Of a DNA stretch of 64,000 nt, positions 8,839-21,600 are shown in pieces. Numbering within the stretch: position 1 is the first letter of the stretch; each line of letters starts with the position of its first letter. The stretch comes from Amphiura filiformis. Its lineage: Eukaryota > Echinodermata > Ophiuroidea > Amphilepidida > Amphiuridae. The translations under genes and the position numbers were made by a program. The DNA lies in NCBI RefSeq assembly GCF_039555335.1, contig NC_092631.1, positions 12,709,701-12,773,700 of the forward strand. Direction: 5' to 3'. The notes below the pieces were generated by a model. That model did no database searches, was not told where the DNA came from, and worked only from the letters and a program-made list of their open reading frames with translations.

Positions 8839-11749
8839 TATAAAATTATACACTGACTTTCGTACAAAAGTACTTTATCAAAGTGAGCAAAAACAACCGT
8901 GACACTCCCATCACGCGCCACTACAACGATATTCCCCATATTCCGTCTGATCTTAAAGTCACTGGCCTTCTCCAAACCACAGGTTCAGATCACTAGCGTT
9001 GGTTGAAGGAACAACAGGGATTGCCGCGATTCTTGCAGTAGCTTTTATGAATAGAATACAATAGTGGATACAATAGCGGATACAATAGCGGAACAATAGA
9101 GCTCTCTTACGGGCAAATAAACCTCGTCGCGTTTTGCTAAATTTCACTTCTTCTTTTTCATGAACTAACCGTTATTTTTAAAACTTGTGGCAAAACATCG
9201 ACCGATGTTTTTAATAAGCCGTCAGGTAGAATCAGACACTGCATGTAGGCCTACTATAAACGCCTATTGTTAATTTTAATCGTGCATTGATTAAAATTTA
9301 GTGCCGTAACGTTTAATGATTATTGGTAAAAAATTGGTGTAAAAACAGCATGTTTTTATTTTTTCCATTTGAGGTTTCATCTGTCGCTAGCCCAAAATGT
9401 ACATGTATGTTATTACAGACTTGACATGAAGTATGGAATATTTCCTCTCGAAGTGCCAAGAGGGCATTGCGGAGCAGAGGCCTGACTGGTTTTGTTTTGT
9501 TATTATTAAAAAGGGGGAGGGGTGATATTTGATTCCCTAACACAAGTTATTGTGGCCCCATGCCCTGGGTTCGGTAGATTATGAAGGAAAGTTATGAAAT
9601 ATTTTCGTACCTTGGCTCTAGTTATATGATTTCGATGTCCCCTGCCTGAGTCTCTTGTATTTGTTACCAATACTAGACTGCGGAACTCAGTCTTCCATGA
9701 TAGTCGTCATTTATCATTTGGTCGTTATATGACTATCAGGGAGAGACTGAGTGGTTATGCAATGTACACGGAGGTGCATCCTTTATTGTTGGTTACCGGT
9801 TTTTAATTCATCTTCGTTAGCAATTACGCACACTTACTATTGTACTGAAAATTGTCTCTAGTCGTATATGAGGTGATTACGGTTTCTTCTTGTTGATTCC
9901 ATATTGAAATCAGATGATTATTTCTTACACATTTACCTGAAATCGGTGAGCACACCGAATTTTTCACTCGCAGCAGTCGTCCATGTTTATCGCGCAATGC
10001 AATATGGAAAGGAGGGGGAAGTTAGGACTAATTCCACTCGGCTATAGGGGAGGTAATTGACTTGATTGACAAATCACCCAGACGGCGTAGGGCGATCCCC
10101 GGGCGATCCCATCACCTCATTCATTTCTAAGTTTAGCATACCTATTAAGAAGTGGTAGAGTCCACAGAGACCCGGATTGAACATGACCCCTCAGTGTTGA
10201 ATTATTTGGCAGCTTCGCCGAACACTGCGATCACGGCAAAAATATGAAACTACAAATTCGTGTTTAAACAGAAAGGATTCCGCAGATAATGGTAAATTTA
10301 GAATCATTGTAGACTATGAAGTCACTAGATAGTCGATCTTTATGTTTTGGTGTGTTACATGTTGTTACAAAATAGGAATTTCCTCAACAAAACTCACAAG
10401 CAATGTCAAGAACTTCCACATGGAGTAATTCGTGTTGTTTATCAGGGTCATAGGTCATACGACACCAATTTGGTGTCTTTCCGCGCCTCGGAAAATGGCT
10501 TCTATAGTTTATGACTATACCAATACCACTGTTCAGTTTGATGAGGTGAAGGAACTGGACAGGACTTATTCATGACTGTAGTGGCCAAGCATGCTTTTAT
10601 CGATTTGCTCCAAACAAAAGATTTGAACTGATGTCCTTCACCGTAATCATGGCGAAGTACAGTCCATTCAATCAAATGTTGTCATTTGTTATGTGTGTGA
10701 GACAAACTCTCGCGGTAGATTGCAATCATGCTTTTATTGAATGCATTTGAGAAGTCCGCCAGAATTACGGTATGATACGTCATATGCACAACCTCTTCTG
10801 TCACGTATTAAATCGGATTAAGAACCATAGCAATAGGTGAAAACAATAAGCAAAAATATCAAAATCTGTCTAACAGTTTCATTCATCAAGTCATAACAAA
10901 CGGCCTACATGCTTAATTTCTAATAAAATATTGAAATTGTGCAAAATATAGGTATTTATTGATTTTCATGTTTTATGCAAATATGCTAATAATATGCAAA
11001 TTATGAAATTGCAAAATAAAGTTTCTACATAGCATACATCTTTCAAGTATGATGTTCAAAATGACAGACATCAAAAAGAGATTCGATGAAATGTAAAGGT
11101 GTAGTAACAATTTTGGCATGGACTGTCTGGTTAGGCAAAGTACGGTAAGTTGAGCTGTACTCTTTCTGTTCCTATTGATTTGGATACTGAAATAAGTCTT
11201 AAAATGAAGCTGTTGGGTGATTTATGTTGGCGTTTCTAGAGTGTGTCATTATTGGCAAACATCTAAGGATATTGTTGAGAGGGCACTCTATTCACGAGAT
11301 TTCTTTTGTAAGAACGCCAAAATAGCACGAATTTTGTTGGTTTGCGACTGAAGAGTGTCCGTACTATAGATTTCTGCCATGCAAATTAGCTAGTGTCAGT
11401 GGGTAAGAAAGTGGCCTCTTTTGAATCGTTAAGACAAGCCACATAATCTTGTAAAACTCTGCTGGGTGTTTCGATCATGTATTATGCGTGTTTGGTCAAG
11501 TGAGGGTAATTTGTAAAGCATCAACTTGTGAACAAGTCATAGAGGGTTTGATCATGCTGATGATGTTGCCATTTTGGACGACTTCTGAGTGTTTAAAGCC
11601 CAAAATGAATTAATACAATCGTGTATGAGATATTTGCGGGGATATTTGGGTGCATTGGGCACTTATGGGTTGGGTATAATATATTTCTATGTATACAATT
11701 AAGTCTGATATATTTTCGATGGAATATATATTTTCACTTGAAAAGTTAG
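8839..11749. other. No gene recognised
   Basis: About 2.9 kb of low-repeat, AT-rich sequence with short frames only. It was searched for later integrin beta exons (remainder of beta-I, cysteine-rich stalk, TM/tail) on the minus strand and none was convincing. Confidence 0.5.
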
Positions 11750-11960
11750 TAGTATTGATGTATCTGTACATTCTTGATTTGATGTATCTGTACATTCTTG
11801 AACATCAAGATATAATCAGTAAAGTGGATTTGATGTATCTGGGCATTCTTGATCATCTGAATATGATCAGTAAAGGGGATTTGATGTATCTGGGCATCCT
11901 TGATCATCTGGATATGATCAGAAAACGGAGTTTGGTGTATCTGGGAATCCTTGATCATAT
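11750..11960. repeat. 51-bp minisatellite block
   Basis: Three to four diverged units of the same repeat as at 5.26-6.19 kb, interrupted on the right by a retroelement 3' tail. Confidence 0.85.
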
Positions 11961-12266
11961 CTGGGTATTTTTTTATTCATGTGCTCATTGTATCCTGCAT
12001 GAACAGTGGCCGTGCAATCACCCCCTTTTCTGAAGTGTATTATGCAATGTGTTTCTTTCCTTTTCTTTTTATTTATTAATATTTAATGATACTATTTTAA
12101 AAGTGCAATATTAGTTTCTGTAAATGAAATTTATACCATTTTATGTGTTTTATAGATGTTATTCTTTACAAAAATATTTTTGAATGTTTGTTGTTTTTAT
12201 CTTTGTAAATTTATCATGTAATTTGACTTTCGGGTCACCTTTTGATAATAAAATATGAATATATGA
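11961..12266 (+). mobile_element. Non-LTR retrotransposon 3' tail
   Basis: About 300 bp that breaks the minisatellite. It ends TTTCGGGTCACCTTTTGATA, then AATAAAA and repeated ATATGAAT units, a typical 3' UTR with a short tandem tail. It is 5'-truncated with no coding part. Confidence 0.6.
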
Positions 12267-12997
12267 ATATATGAATGATCAGTAAAGTGGATTTGATGTA
12301 TCTGGGCATCTTTGACAATCTGGATATGATCAGTAAAGGGGATTTGATGTATTTGGGCATCCTTGATCATCTGGATATGATCAATAAAGCGTATTTGATG
12401 TACCAGGGCATCCTTAATTATCTGGATATGATCATAAAGGGGATTTTCTGGGACTGAGCATCCTAGATCTTCTGAATTTGATCAGTAAAGTGGATTTGAT
12501 GCATCTGGGCATCTTTGACATCTGGATATGATCAGTAAAGGGGATTTGATGTATCTGGGCATCTTTGACATCTGGATATGATCAGTAAAGTGGATTTGAT
12601 GTATTTGGGCATCCCTGACAATCTGGATATGATCAGTAAAGGGGATTTGATGTATTTGGGCATCCTTGATCATCTGGATATGATCAGTAAAGGGGATTTG
12701 ATGTATTTGGGCATCCTTGATCATCTGGATATGATCAGTAAAGTGGATTTGATGTATTTGGGCATCCTTGATCATCTGGATATGATCAGTAAAGGGGATT
12801 TGATGTATTTGGGCATCCTTGATCATCTGGATATGATCAGTAAAGTGGATTTGATGTATTTGGGCATCCTTGATCATCTGGATATGATCAGTAAAGGGGA
12901 TTTGATGTATTTGGGCATCCTTGATCATCTGGATATGATCTGTAAAGTGAATTTGATGTATCTGGGCATCCTTGATCATCAAGATATGATATTTTAG
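12267..12997. repeat. 51-bp minisatellite, right array with 102-bp higher-order pattern
   Basis: About fourteen units. From 12572 to 12950 the units alternate between ...TAAAGTGGATTTG and ...TAAAGGGGATTTG, giving a 102-bp dimer periodicity. Both strands are open (plus 12578-12997, minus 12482-12982) only because the period is a multiple of three. Units are more uniform here than in the left array, suggesting recent expansion. Confidence 0.9.
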
Positions 12998-13319
12998 TCA
13001 CCGTCCTCCCTCTGTTTGTTAGCTTCCCAAAGTATTTGTACTCGGGCTTTCGCGATCAATACGGTACGGTGTATCCCAAAATCAGACTTGTTCATGTTCA
13101 ATAAGTGAGCCCTAAATATAATTATGCCAATATAATTATGTTGCATTCAATAACATATTACTTTACTTGATACATTACTTACTGTCTCTAAATATAAACT
13201 TTTTATGGCCACTTTGATTGTGATTAACATCAGTATAATTTTAAGTTCAATGAATGCGTTCATCATGATTAATACCATATTTTTATTCATCATATTTATC
13301 AAAAATCGACTATCAAACA

Positions 13320-13583
13320 CAAAACTTTTTATAACTTATTCGCAAAAGGTTAGGAGATGTTATGTAAGTGTTGATGAAATAGTTTGGCAAAATATGTTTG
13401 CAATAACATTTTGACAACATTGTCAAAATGCTGTTGTAGTGTGTTTTCATACAAAATATTTTAAAACGTTTTCATGACCTTTATAAAACCAGACATTTCA
13501 TATTATTAAAACGTTTTTACCAAAACCCAAGCCCAAAATATGACCCGTCTGAAACGTTTTAAATATATTTTGTGTTTGCTGGG
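13320..13583. mobile_element. CCCAGCAAACAC-family TIR element, degraded fragment
   Basis: Matches the 3' half of the element at 30290-30988, including TTTTCATACAAAA and the terminal TTTTGTGTTTGCTGGG at 13568-13583. The left end is eroded. Confidence 0.65.
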
Positions 13584-13747
13584 ATGGCATAGTCTAGACT
13601 TACAGAAACTACTGGAGTTCTCAACTTAATACTTAAGCTTCACATTTTAACGCAGATTTTTGAAGCTAAAACCAATATTTCCTGGATGAAAACGAAAACA
13701 CTTGCTGAAAAACTAAATGAAAGGTCTCTGAACCTTTTTGTTCCTAC

Positions 13748-13828
13748 CTGATCAGTTGATTTGGTATATTCATTCGTTACTGGATCCAAGTGACACTCAC
13801 CATCATTTGGTTTAGAAATCCCTGCTAA
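13748..13828 (-). CDS. Integrin beta exon: last one found
   Basis: Encodes [20 protein letters not shown] then YTKSTDQ, matching LAGIV.PNDG.CHLD.N..Y..S...DYPS. Acceptor CTACATTAG, donor GTAGGAA, phase 0. The next expected segment (YPS-G-L and onward) was not found downstream. Confidence 0.87.
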
Positions 13829-15570
13829 CTAATGTAGGGAAATAGAAGAGAGAATACCATTAGGTACTGATTTACTAAAAGCAGATACAGTTCTTCTTTA
13901 ATGTATTTCAGAATTTACGTTATTTTACAAATAAATAAATTTACACACCGAGTGTGCATAAGTCTCTGGTTTATACAATGAAATAAGACTCTGTTCTCCA
14001 CATTGTTCGCTGTCAGTGGCATGTTCAGCTCAGAGAGCCACACTTATTATATCGCTGTCAGATTCCAAGGCATAATAACCCCCTCTACATTACATTATAA
14101 ACACAAAAAGTATTTGGGGTCTAAGGCGCACTGTGACATACTATTCTGACACTGTGAAACAGTGGAGAGAAAAACCAGGGAGAAGCAATACATACTTTTC
14201 CGTCTCCGGCGAAATGAAAGATGGCGTCAGTTATGAAAACAACAATGCGTCGAGAGCGATTTCTCCAGCCAATTTGTTCCTGCAAAAAACAATGGTTATT
14301 AAAGTTATTGATTTATTGGTTGTGGCTCCCCCGGGTGGCTCCCTTTCCATGTTGTTTTTATCTAGGACATAAATATCTGAAACAATCTGGCAGGTAATTT
14401 CAATGCAGTTCATTGGTTGAAAGCTGGGTTTCATGATTTTCAGAACCGATACATTAAGGGCTCGGATAGCAACGTTTGCACAGTATTTTTTTTGGGACAT
14501 GAGAGTACGAGCACATCAGACATTATTGCATTCTGAATACGAGGGATGTCCTCCTGAAATTCGCGATATAATACAAATTTTACGGCAAATTATTAAAAAT
14601 GGATATCTAACAGTCCTCGAAGTTAAATTGTATGTAGCTGGGAGGAAATGCCAACGATCATTTAAATATTTTGACCTTTCGTATTGAAGATTTTTTTTCA
14701 AAAGACCTAAAAATTTAAATATTTTGACCTTTCGTATTGAAGATTTTTTTTCAAAAGAGCTAATAATGTGCACATTCGCCTTTTCCTCCCAACTACATAC
14801 AATTTAAGTACATATCATTATTTTAATTAAGTTTACTTCGAGGACTGTTAAATATCAAAAATAAAAATATATCAAATTTTAATAATTTCTCACAATATTT
14901 TTATCATATCGCGAATTTCAAAAAATCTAAATTATTTGATATCAGAAGGACATTCTTAGTATTCAGAATGCAATTCGATATGTCTGATCAGAGAAGATGT
15001 AATGAAAAAATCCCAGAAAAAATACTGTGCAAACCTTGCTATCCGAGCCCTTAAAGGCCATCCTCCACACAAACGGTATTTGCCCGAATTTGAACAGTTT
15101 TGTGTACAGAACGTATTTGCATGCATGTCGTTCGTTGTGTGGCCCACTGAGATCGATGATTTTACTGGGCTGAGATTTTCTGTTTCGTTTCGTGCGCAAT
15201 ATTGCCTTGTCATACGATTTTCTGCGAATTTATAGAAAACATATCTTAACCTGAATCTGAAATCTGGAGGGGCACTCTTCAAGTAAAAGTGATTTTTGAG
15301 GTTAGTTTTCGCCACTGTTTTTGTGCCAAATTGAACAGGTTTGTGTACAAAACGTATTCGCATGCAGCTAGGCCGCAGTGTGAACAAAAATGAAATCATG
15401 ATTTTGAATATAATTGTTTATACAGATAATCTGACATTGATGAGTTAAGTTTGATTTCAAATCGCTTTTGCATTTTCAAAAGTGAAATGTTGGAGGTAAA
15501 GACCTTTTACGTAGGTAAGATGGAAATCCAATCTGAGAGCTAATTTGATTTATTGATAGAACATTGATAG

Positions 15571-15624
<54 letters not shown>

Positions 15625-18600
15625 CAGTAATAGTATATCTTGGTGTAGATTCATTACATTCGAAAATAAGGTAGTAGTAGCAGCAATAGTACTAGTTTAT
15701 CCACCCACATACCGCACATACAGCAACTTGATTCAGAGCATCTAAGCCTCCTTCGGGTGCATCTAATCCTGTTGATACATTCGCTCCTGCAACAAGACTC
15801 TGAATAAAACAATAGTTTTATTTTAAGAAAAAACTTTTAAAACCCGCCACATCATATATCGCTGTGAATTTTGCAGAATGCCAAATAACAATTTACTATG
15901 AACCGTCCCTTTTGCGCGATTCACCGAACGCGAGTATGGCGACCAAGGCAAAAGCGGCATTCACGGTAAACAAAGTCAGTAACGTCGCCTTCTTTTGATA
16001 AAATAATACACTACAATAGGTTTATAGTTGGATGGTATTCGGTAATATGCCGCGATCGCACAGAATTATAGAGTAATAAGGTCAGTGTTGGTGTGCTGTT
16101 CCTTCAAGCATATCGATATATCAGTTGCTTTATATGTGTATATAAACGCCTCAATGAGTTTTGCTGTAAATCTCCCCAATGACTTTCGCTGGAATCATCA
16201 GGGCCCCCGATTCTACTGGGCCGACCTTGGTTTCATTAATTACGCTTCTATTTCAGAACTTCTTGGCTTGGTACGTATAAAACCTGACTGTTCGGGATTC
16301 TACCAATTCGTAAAAATTCGCGATTGGCTTAGTGTCAACATTGATTGATGGCTTCATCTCCCATGCATAACCAGACTAACATAAACTGAGCTCAAAAAGA
16401 AACTTATAATTTTTCACAAGGTCATATCTTAAAATCTTGTCTATCAAAATGAACCAAAATTACACACAGGATTACTATCATACTCTACTCTAAACACATG
16501 TCAGTAACCAAGCAGTTTTCTAACTGACACAACAGCAAAATGCGCTGACATGAAACAGCTTCCTGAACAACATTCGCAGCCCAATAATTGGCACCCGGCA
16601 CAAAAAATATGTGCGAATAAGTACAAGATCTCTGCACAGATGATAATTCCCAAAGAGTAAGTGGAATAGTGTGGAACAAGATCTGTTTCTTGAAGAAAGT
16701 GCGTGAAAAGCAAAAAGCAGCACCACTTTGTCATCTGTGCAAGGATTTTGTATGCATCCTCACAGATTTATTATGCTGGGTGCCAAATATTGGGCTATGA
16801 ACGTGGTCCAGGAAGCTGTTGCGTTACAGTGCATTTTGCTGTTGTGTCGGTTGGACAACTGATTGGTTACTGATATGTGTTTTGAGTAGAGTATTAAAGT
16901 ACTCCTGTGTGTAATTTTGGTTCATTTTGATGCACAGGATTTTAAGATATGACCGTCTGATTCACAAGTTGTGAAAAATTATAAGTTTCATTTTGAGCTC
17001 AGTTTAGTTACTTACTGATGGATGGCAAGGTATTATAAACAATACTTACCGAGAACTTGCCGGTTTCGTTCGTAAGGGGAAGGTGGTTTTTAAAGCTGTA
17101 TGGAAGCTCACATCCTAGAGGACCAGGACAACACGCATCCCGTTCACAACTATATCAAGAGAGAGAAAAAGCGGAGGGGGGGGGAGAAAATAAGAAAGAG
17201 AGGAGAGAGGTGGTGAGAAAGGAGAGTGTAAGAGGAAAAGCACTGTGTAAATGATAATAATTGAGGATTTTTACAAAAGCTATAAAACACATTAAATTTG
17301 TATAGCTCTTACGTATCTTGGGAAGTTATAAATGGTAAGACAGGCTTATCAACAAATGACCCAAATCCTAGATGTAAATCGCCGCCCAAGCTGTTCTCCA
17401 GAATTCCTGATAAAGAAAAAGGAGAAAACGCAAATTGTTGTGTTAGCGCTTTGACGTATGTAACGTCCTAGTAAAATTTGTTCTTGTCGAACATCGAATA
17501 AAGGAAGATGACCAGTTCAGTAATCAGCACGTAATCCATACCTTTTCTCAATCAAAATATATAAATGTTGGCGTCAGTGAAGGGCCCATATTTTATTCAG
17601 CCCTGTGAAATATTACGGATGAAATACGTTTTGCTTGGATTTGTAAGCCAACCATTTTAATGGAGTTAAATCCAGCGGGAGGTACTTAACACAAATGACC
17701 ACATGGGTATATATGCTCCCCCTCAAAGACCCCTGTTTTTGGATCGCGCAGCTCCGAAAGACAAAACATTTATGAGCCGTAGCTTATACTCTGACTAGTA
17801 CGGTACAATAAGAAGCAGTTTATTTACTTAAATCATCACCAAGTTGTGCAACGTTTGTGAGATGTTGTAACATAGAGTAACTCAAGTCCATAAGACAGTA
17901 CACATCCAATGGATAATCGTTTGCCAGGCGTACTTTCAATGTTATCACTTGTGGTTGACCTGAAAAAGTTAAAATATCATTCATAGTAATAGTATGGGCC
18001 ATGTTTGGGCCATTTTGAACAGCGTTTTTACATTATTTACGTCCAATAGAAAAATGTTGTGTTTTCAAATTTAATTTAATTAACCTGGTTGCCTGTTTAA
18101 AATAACTCCAAACATCCTCTACCCCTACCCCTTAGGTACAAAATGTACATTTAAGAGTATCAAAATCAAATGGAAAACAATTGCAAAGCTTACGGTGGAA
18201 AAACCTTCAAAGGCTTTCCTGACAAAAACCTTCCTGTATTAGGGAACAAACCAAAAGATCTATAACATCCTATAAACGTACATGTAACTATACAGGGGAA
18301 AGAAGAATTACGCATCGCACACTAGCACATTTAAACATGAATTTACAAATGGAAACATAACATGCATAGGCAGATATACCAGAGAAAAAACTCCGGACAT
18401 ACCTGCCTGTGCATGTTATGTTTCCATTTGTAAATTCATGTTTAAATGTGCTAGTGTGCGATGCGTAATTCTTCTTTCCCCTGTATATTGATATATTAAG
18501 AATAACGATTAAGCATCACTAATTTGATCTCGTCCGCTAGTTGTAATGTTTGAATGTTTCCATGTTCCAGTGTATGATGCGTAAGCCTCTTCCTCTGTTT

Positions 18601-21600
18601 ACATGTAACTAGTTTTGTTTCATAGCTGACTCCTTCCCTCATCGTCTGTAACGAAACCGGAAGTGTTTCAAAATATTTTCGATGTTTTACAAAAGGGGGG
18701 AACCTCCCCTCCCTAACGAAACTAATTTCGTTTGTAGGACGTCATCTTTCTTGGTTTATTCCCTGATATACAATGATAACTTAATAAATTCGTATATATA
18801 TATGACGATGTGGAAACCAACCAGCTACATGCATATATCCAACAAACACAAAACAGAGGAGAATGGGCTAACTCTGGTCACATTCAATATTTACGCCAGG
18901 GGGAGTGGCAGTTTTGACAAAAAAATCGACATAAAATTAGCGTCCCCTCCCCATTTCCGCTCAAAATTCACTCTTGTTTCCCCTTTTTATTCCATTAAAA
19001 ACTTAACATTTCCCCTCTTAGTTCAAGTACAAAATTCAGACTTCCCCTCAAGACTAAAAAAATAGGATTCCCACACCTGCGTAAATATTGAACGGTCACT
19101 TACCAACTATTAATCTGACGCGTGCTTCTTGTGGAGTAAGTTGAACTGCTTGTCCAGTGGGAGAATTGACATTGTCTGCTAGTATTGGTTCCTGTTGATA
19201 AAACAGAGAAATACAAACAATCGTGATTACATCATTAAATGATGACACGGTAGTGTTCCAATTGTTTTGGTGCGGGCCATGGGCTCTTTGGAAGAAACTT
19301 TTTGAACCTCAAACCAACTAACACCTCCACAGTCCTGAACAACACGCTCGTTATTTCTGGTAATGGTTTGTTTCTAACCCTTAATCTAAAGTCTGCCCAA
19401 AAAGTAACGCAGCTGTCATAAATATGCCTATGGGTTCTAAACCAGTAATTGTCCAAATTGGACTACGCCAATGCACTGCTCGCTGGATGCAAGGCTGGTG
19501 ACATCAAACGCCTTCAACGTCTGCAAAACAAAGCAGCTCGCATAATCTTCCAACTCCCTCGTCGCCACTCAGCTTCAATCTTATTAGACACACTTCACTG
19601 GTTGCCCGTTAACAAACGCATCATTTTCAAAGTTCTCCTGTATGTTTTCAAGACTGTTCACAACCTGGCTCCTGACTATCTCACAAATAGCATCACAATT
19701 CACAAACCATTAAGACAAGGTCTCCGCTCAGCTCTGGATGTTAACCGTCTCGCGACTCCGAAATACAACAGGAGGTTCAGCGATGGCGCTTTCAGTGTCT
19801 GTGGTCCCAAATGGTGGAATGACCTTCCTATAACCATCCGCTCATCTCCCACTGTTAGTGCCTTTAAAGCCAGTTTAAAAACATATCTGTATTAAGTTGT
19901 TTTCATTTCATATGTTTTCCTTTTTCTGCATTGCTGTGGTCAGTATAGCTTCTGTTTATTTATTTTTGTTGCATGTAAAGCGCATTGCTCAATTTTGGAA
20001 ATGCGCTATATTAAGCGTCGTTTGTATGTATGTAATTGTTTTCACAATATTTCAACATAGAAAGAAGGATGCTTTATATACGCGCATTTTGATACCCCAC
20101 ACACCGACATCGCCTGGCTAATAATTATTTGGTGCAGCAGTGACATTAAAATGAATACACGGGATCGATACACGTGAATTGCTATGCACGATTTTGATAT
20201 CAGACGAAAATCTTCGGATACTGGGTTATAAAATGATGAATATCTCCCGTAAATGAATTTTTCTCAAGAAAACAGATGTGGTCTCATACACTTGAAAATA
20301 CGTGTTGAACAGATATGATAGTCGTTAGCGTGCGCTTTGAAAATTGGCCGTGCGCTTTGAACTCAAAATTTGACCAAAACTCTAATTTTATATTGCGTTG
20401 GTCCTGTATCATGCATATGGACTACAGCGCGCAGCAGGCTATAGCGGCACTCACTCAAGTGGAGAGTAGTAACCATTGACCGCAATGATGTCGTATACAA
20501 GCTTACTCACACAGCGAGAAATCAATTACACCGTTTAGGGCCTATTATCAGTAGCCTTAGTCAGGTCACTTCGCTAATTATACATCTCATAAGGTCCGAA
20601 TAAAATGGCCATGGTTGGCTGTGGATTCAACCTACCATGGCGATTTATACCATGAAGATATCGGGGCGATGTCACTGTGCCCCATTCGTCCTATGTTGTT
20701 CAATATTAACAACACAGTAAATAAATAAAAATAAATAAATGTCGGTGTTTTATATAGCGCCTTTTCCGGATCTAAGAGGGATCAAAGCGCTGTAATTTCG
20801 CTGCTATGGTGGATCATCACAATCAGATCGCATCAACTAGGCTGGTTGCAGCCGAACTTGGGGCAAACCTATCCGCACTTAGATTGTAACATCCACCAAT
20901 TATCTATGCAGCTCCACAAATTCCATTGGGTGAAGGAAGTTTTTGATAGCCAAACAACTAATCACCGGGTAGTGCTTTTAAAGAAAAAATTAATACAATT
21001 ACAATTATTTACAGTGATCAATTGTTATTACGCAAGCATTGTGGCACGTAAAACCCACCATTACCTTCCGCGCTGACTTCCAATCAATACAAATAGCTGC
21101 AACTTTTGAAATCGGGTATTTGTCTTTAAAAACACTGCTGTGTTGTTAATGAATGAAATGCGCGTAAATAAATTGTCCTTCTTTCTATGTTAAAATATTG
21201 TCAAACAATTACTAGTTCTGAAGCCATAGGCGTATTTATAACAGCCACGTTACTTTTTTTGCAGACTTTATTATTCTATACACATATTTTCAAGTAATGA
21301 TATGGCTCGTGAATGTCACTCTCAAATTTGAAGGACGGTATTTCAGTCTACATATCGTTCTGATATTTGTTTTAATCCTGTATTCCGCGCTATCTGTAGC
21401 TTTGATATTTTGTTGTCAAGTTGCTCCGAATTCTTCAAAGCGCATACGAGAAACTACGAGATTTAAATGTTATATTAACATGATGAAACGAGTATGTTGT
21501 GCACAATGTAGTATTTCAAAATTCACCATAACCATACCTTTATGATTCTGACATACCCGCTACGAGATACACGTTTATCACAACCTCTTCTCAACAGATT

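Noticed and set aside
10200-10260. Minus-strand FHIFAVIAVFGEAAK, reminiscent of the integrin beta IFAVT segment
   Set aside because: A stop follows immediately, the surrounding residues do not match, and the acceptor context is poor. Treated as chance.
12482-12997. Long open frames on both strands (166 and 139 codons) of repetitive peptide
   Set aside because: They are produced by a 51-bp tandem repeat whose period is divisible by three; there are no splice sites or flanking coding context. Reported as a repeat.
742-12997. CRISPR-like array
   Set aside because: The repeats are head-to-tail without unique spacers, in a eukaryotic context.
14133-14372. Plus-strand open frame of 79 codons
   Set aside because: It lies antisense to the integrin exon at 14196-14279, which has family motifs and splice sites; the plus frame has none.
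16485-16734. Cys-rich overlapping minus-strand frames
   Set aside because: They lie within the arm of a long-TIR element and overlap in different frames; no recognisable domain.
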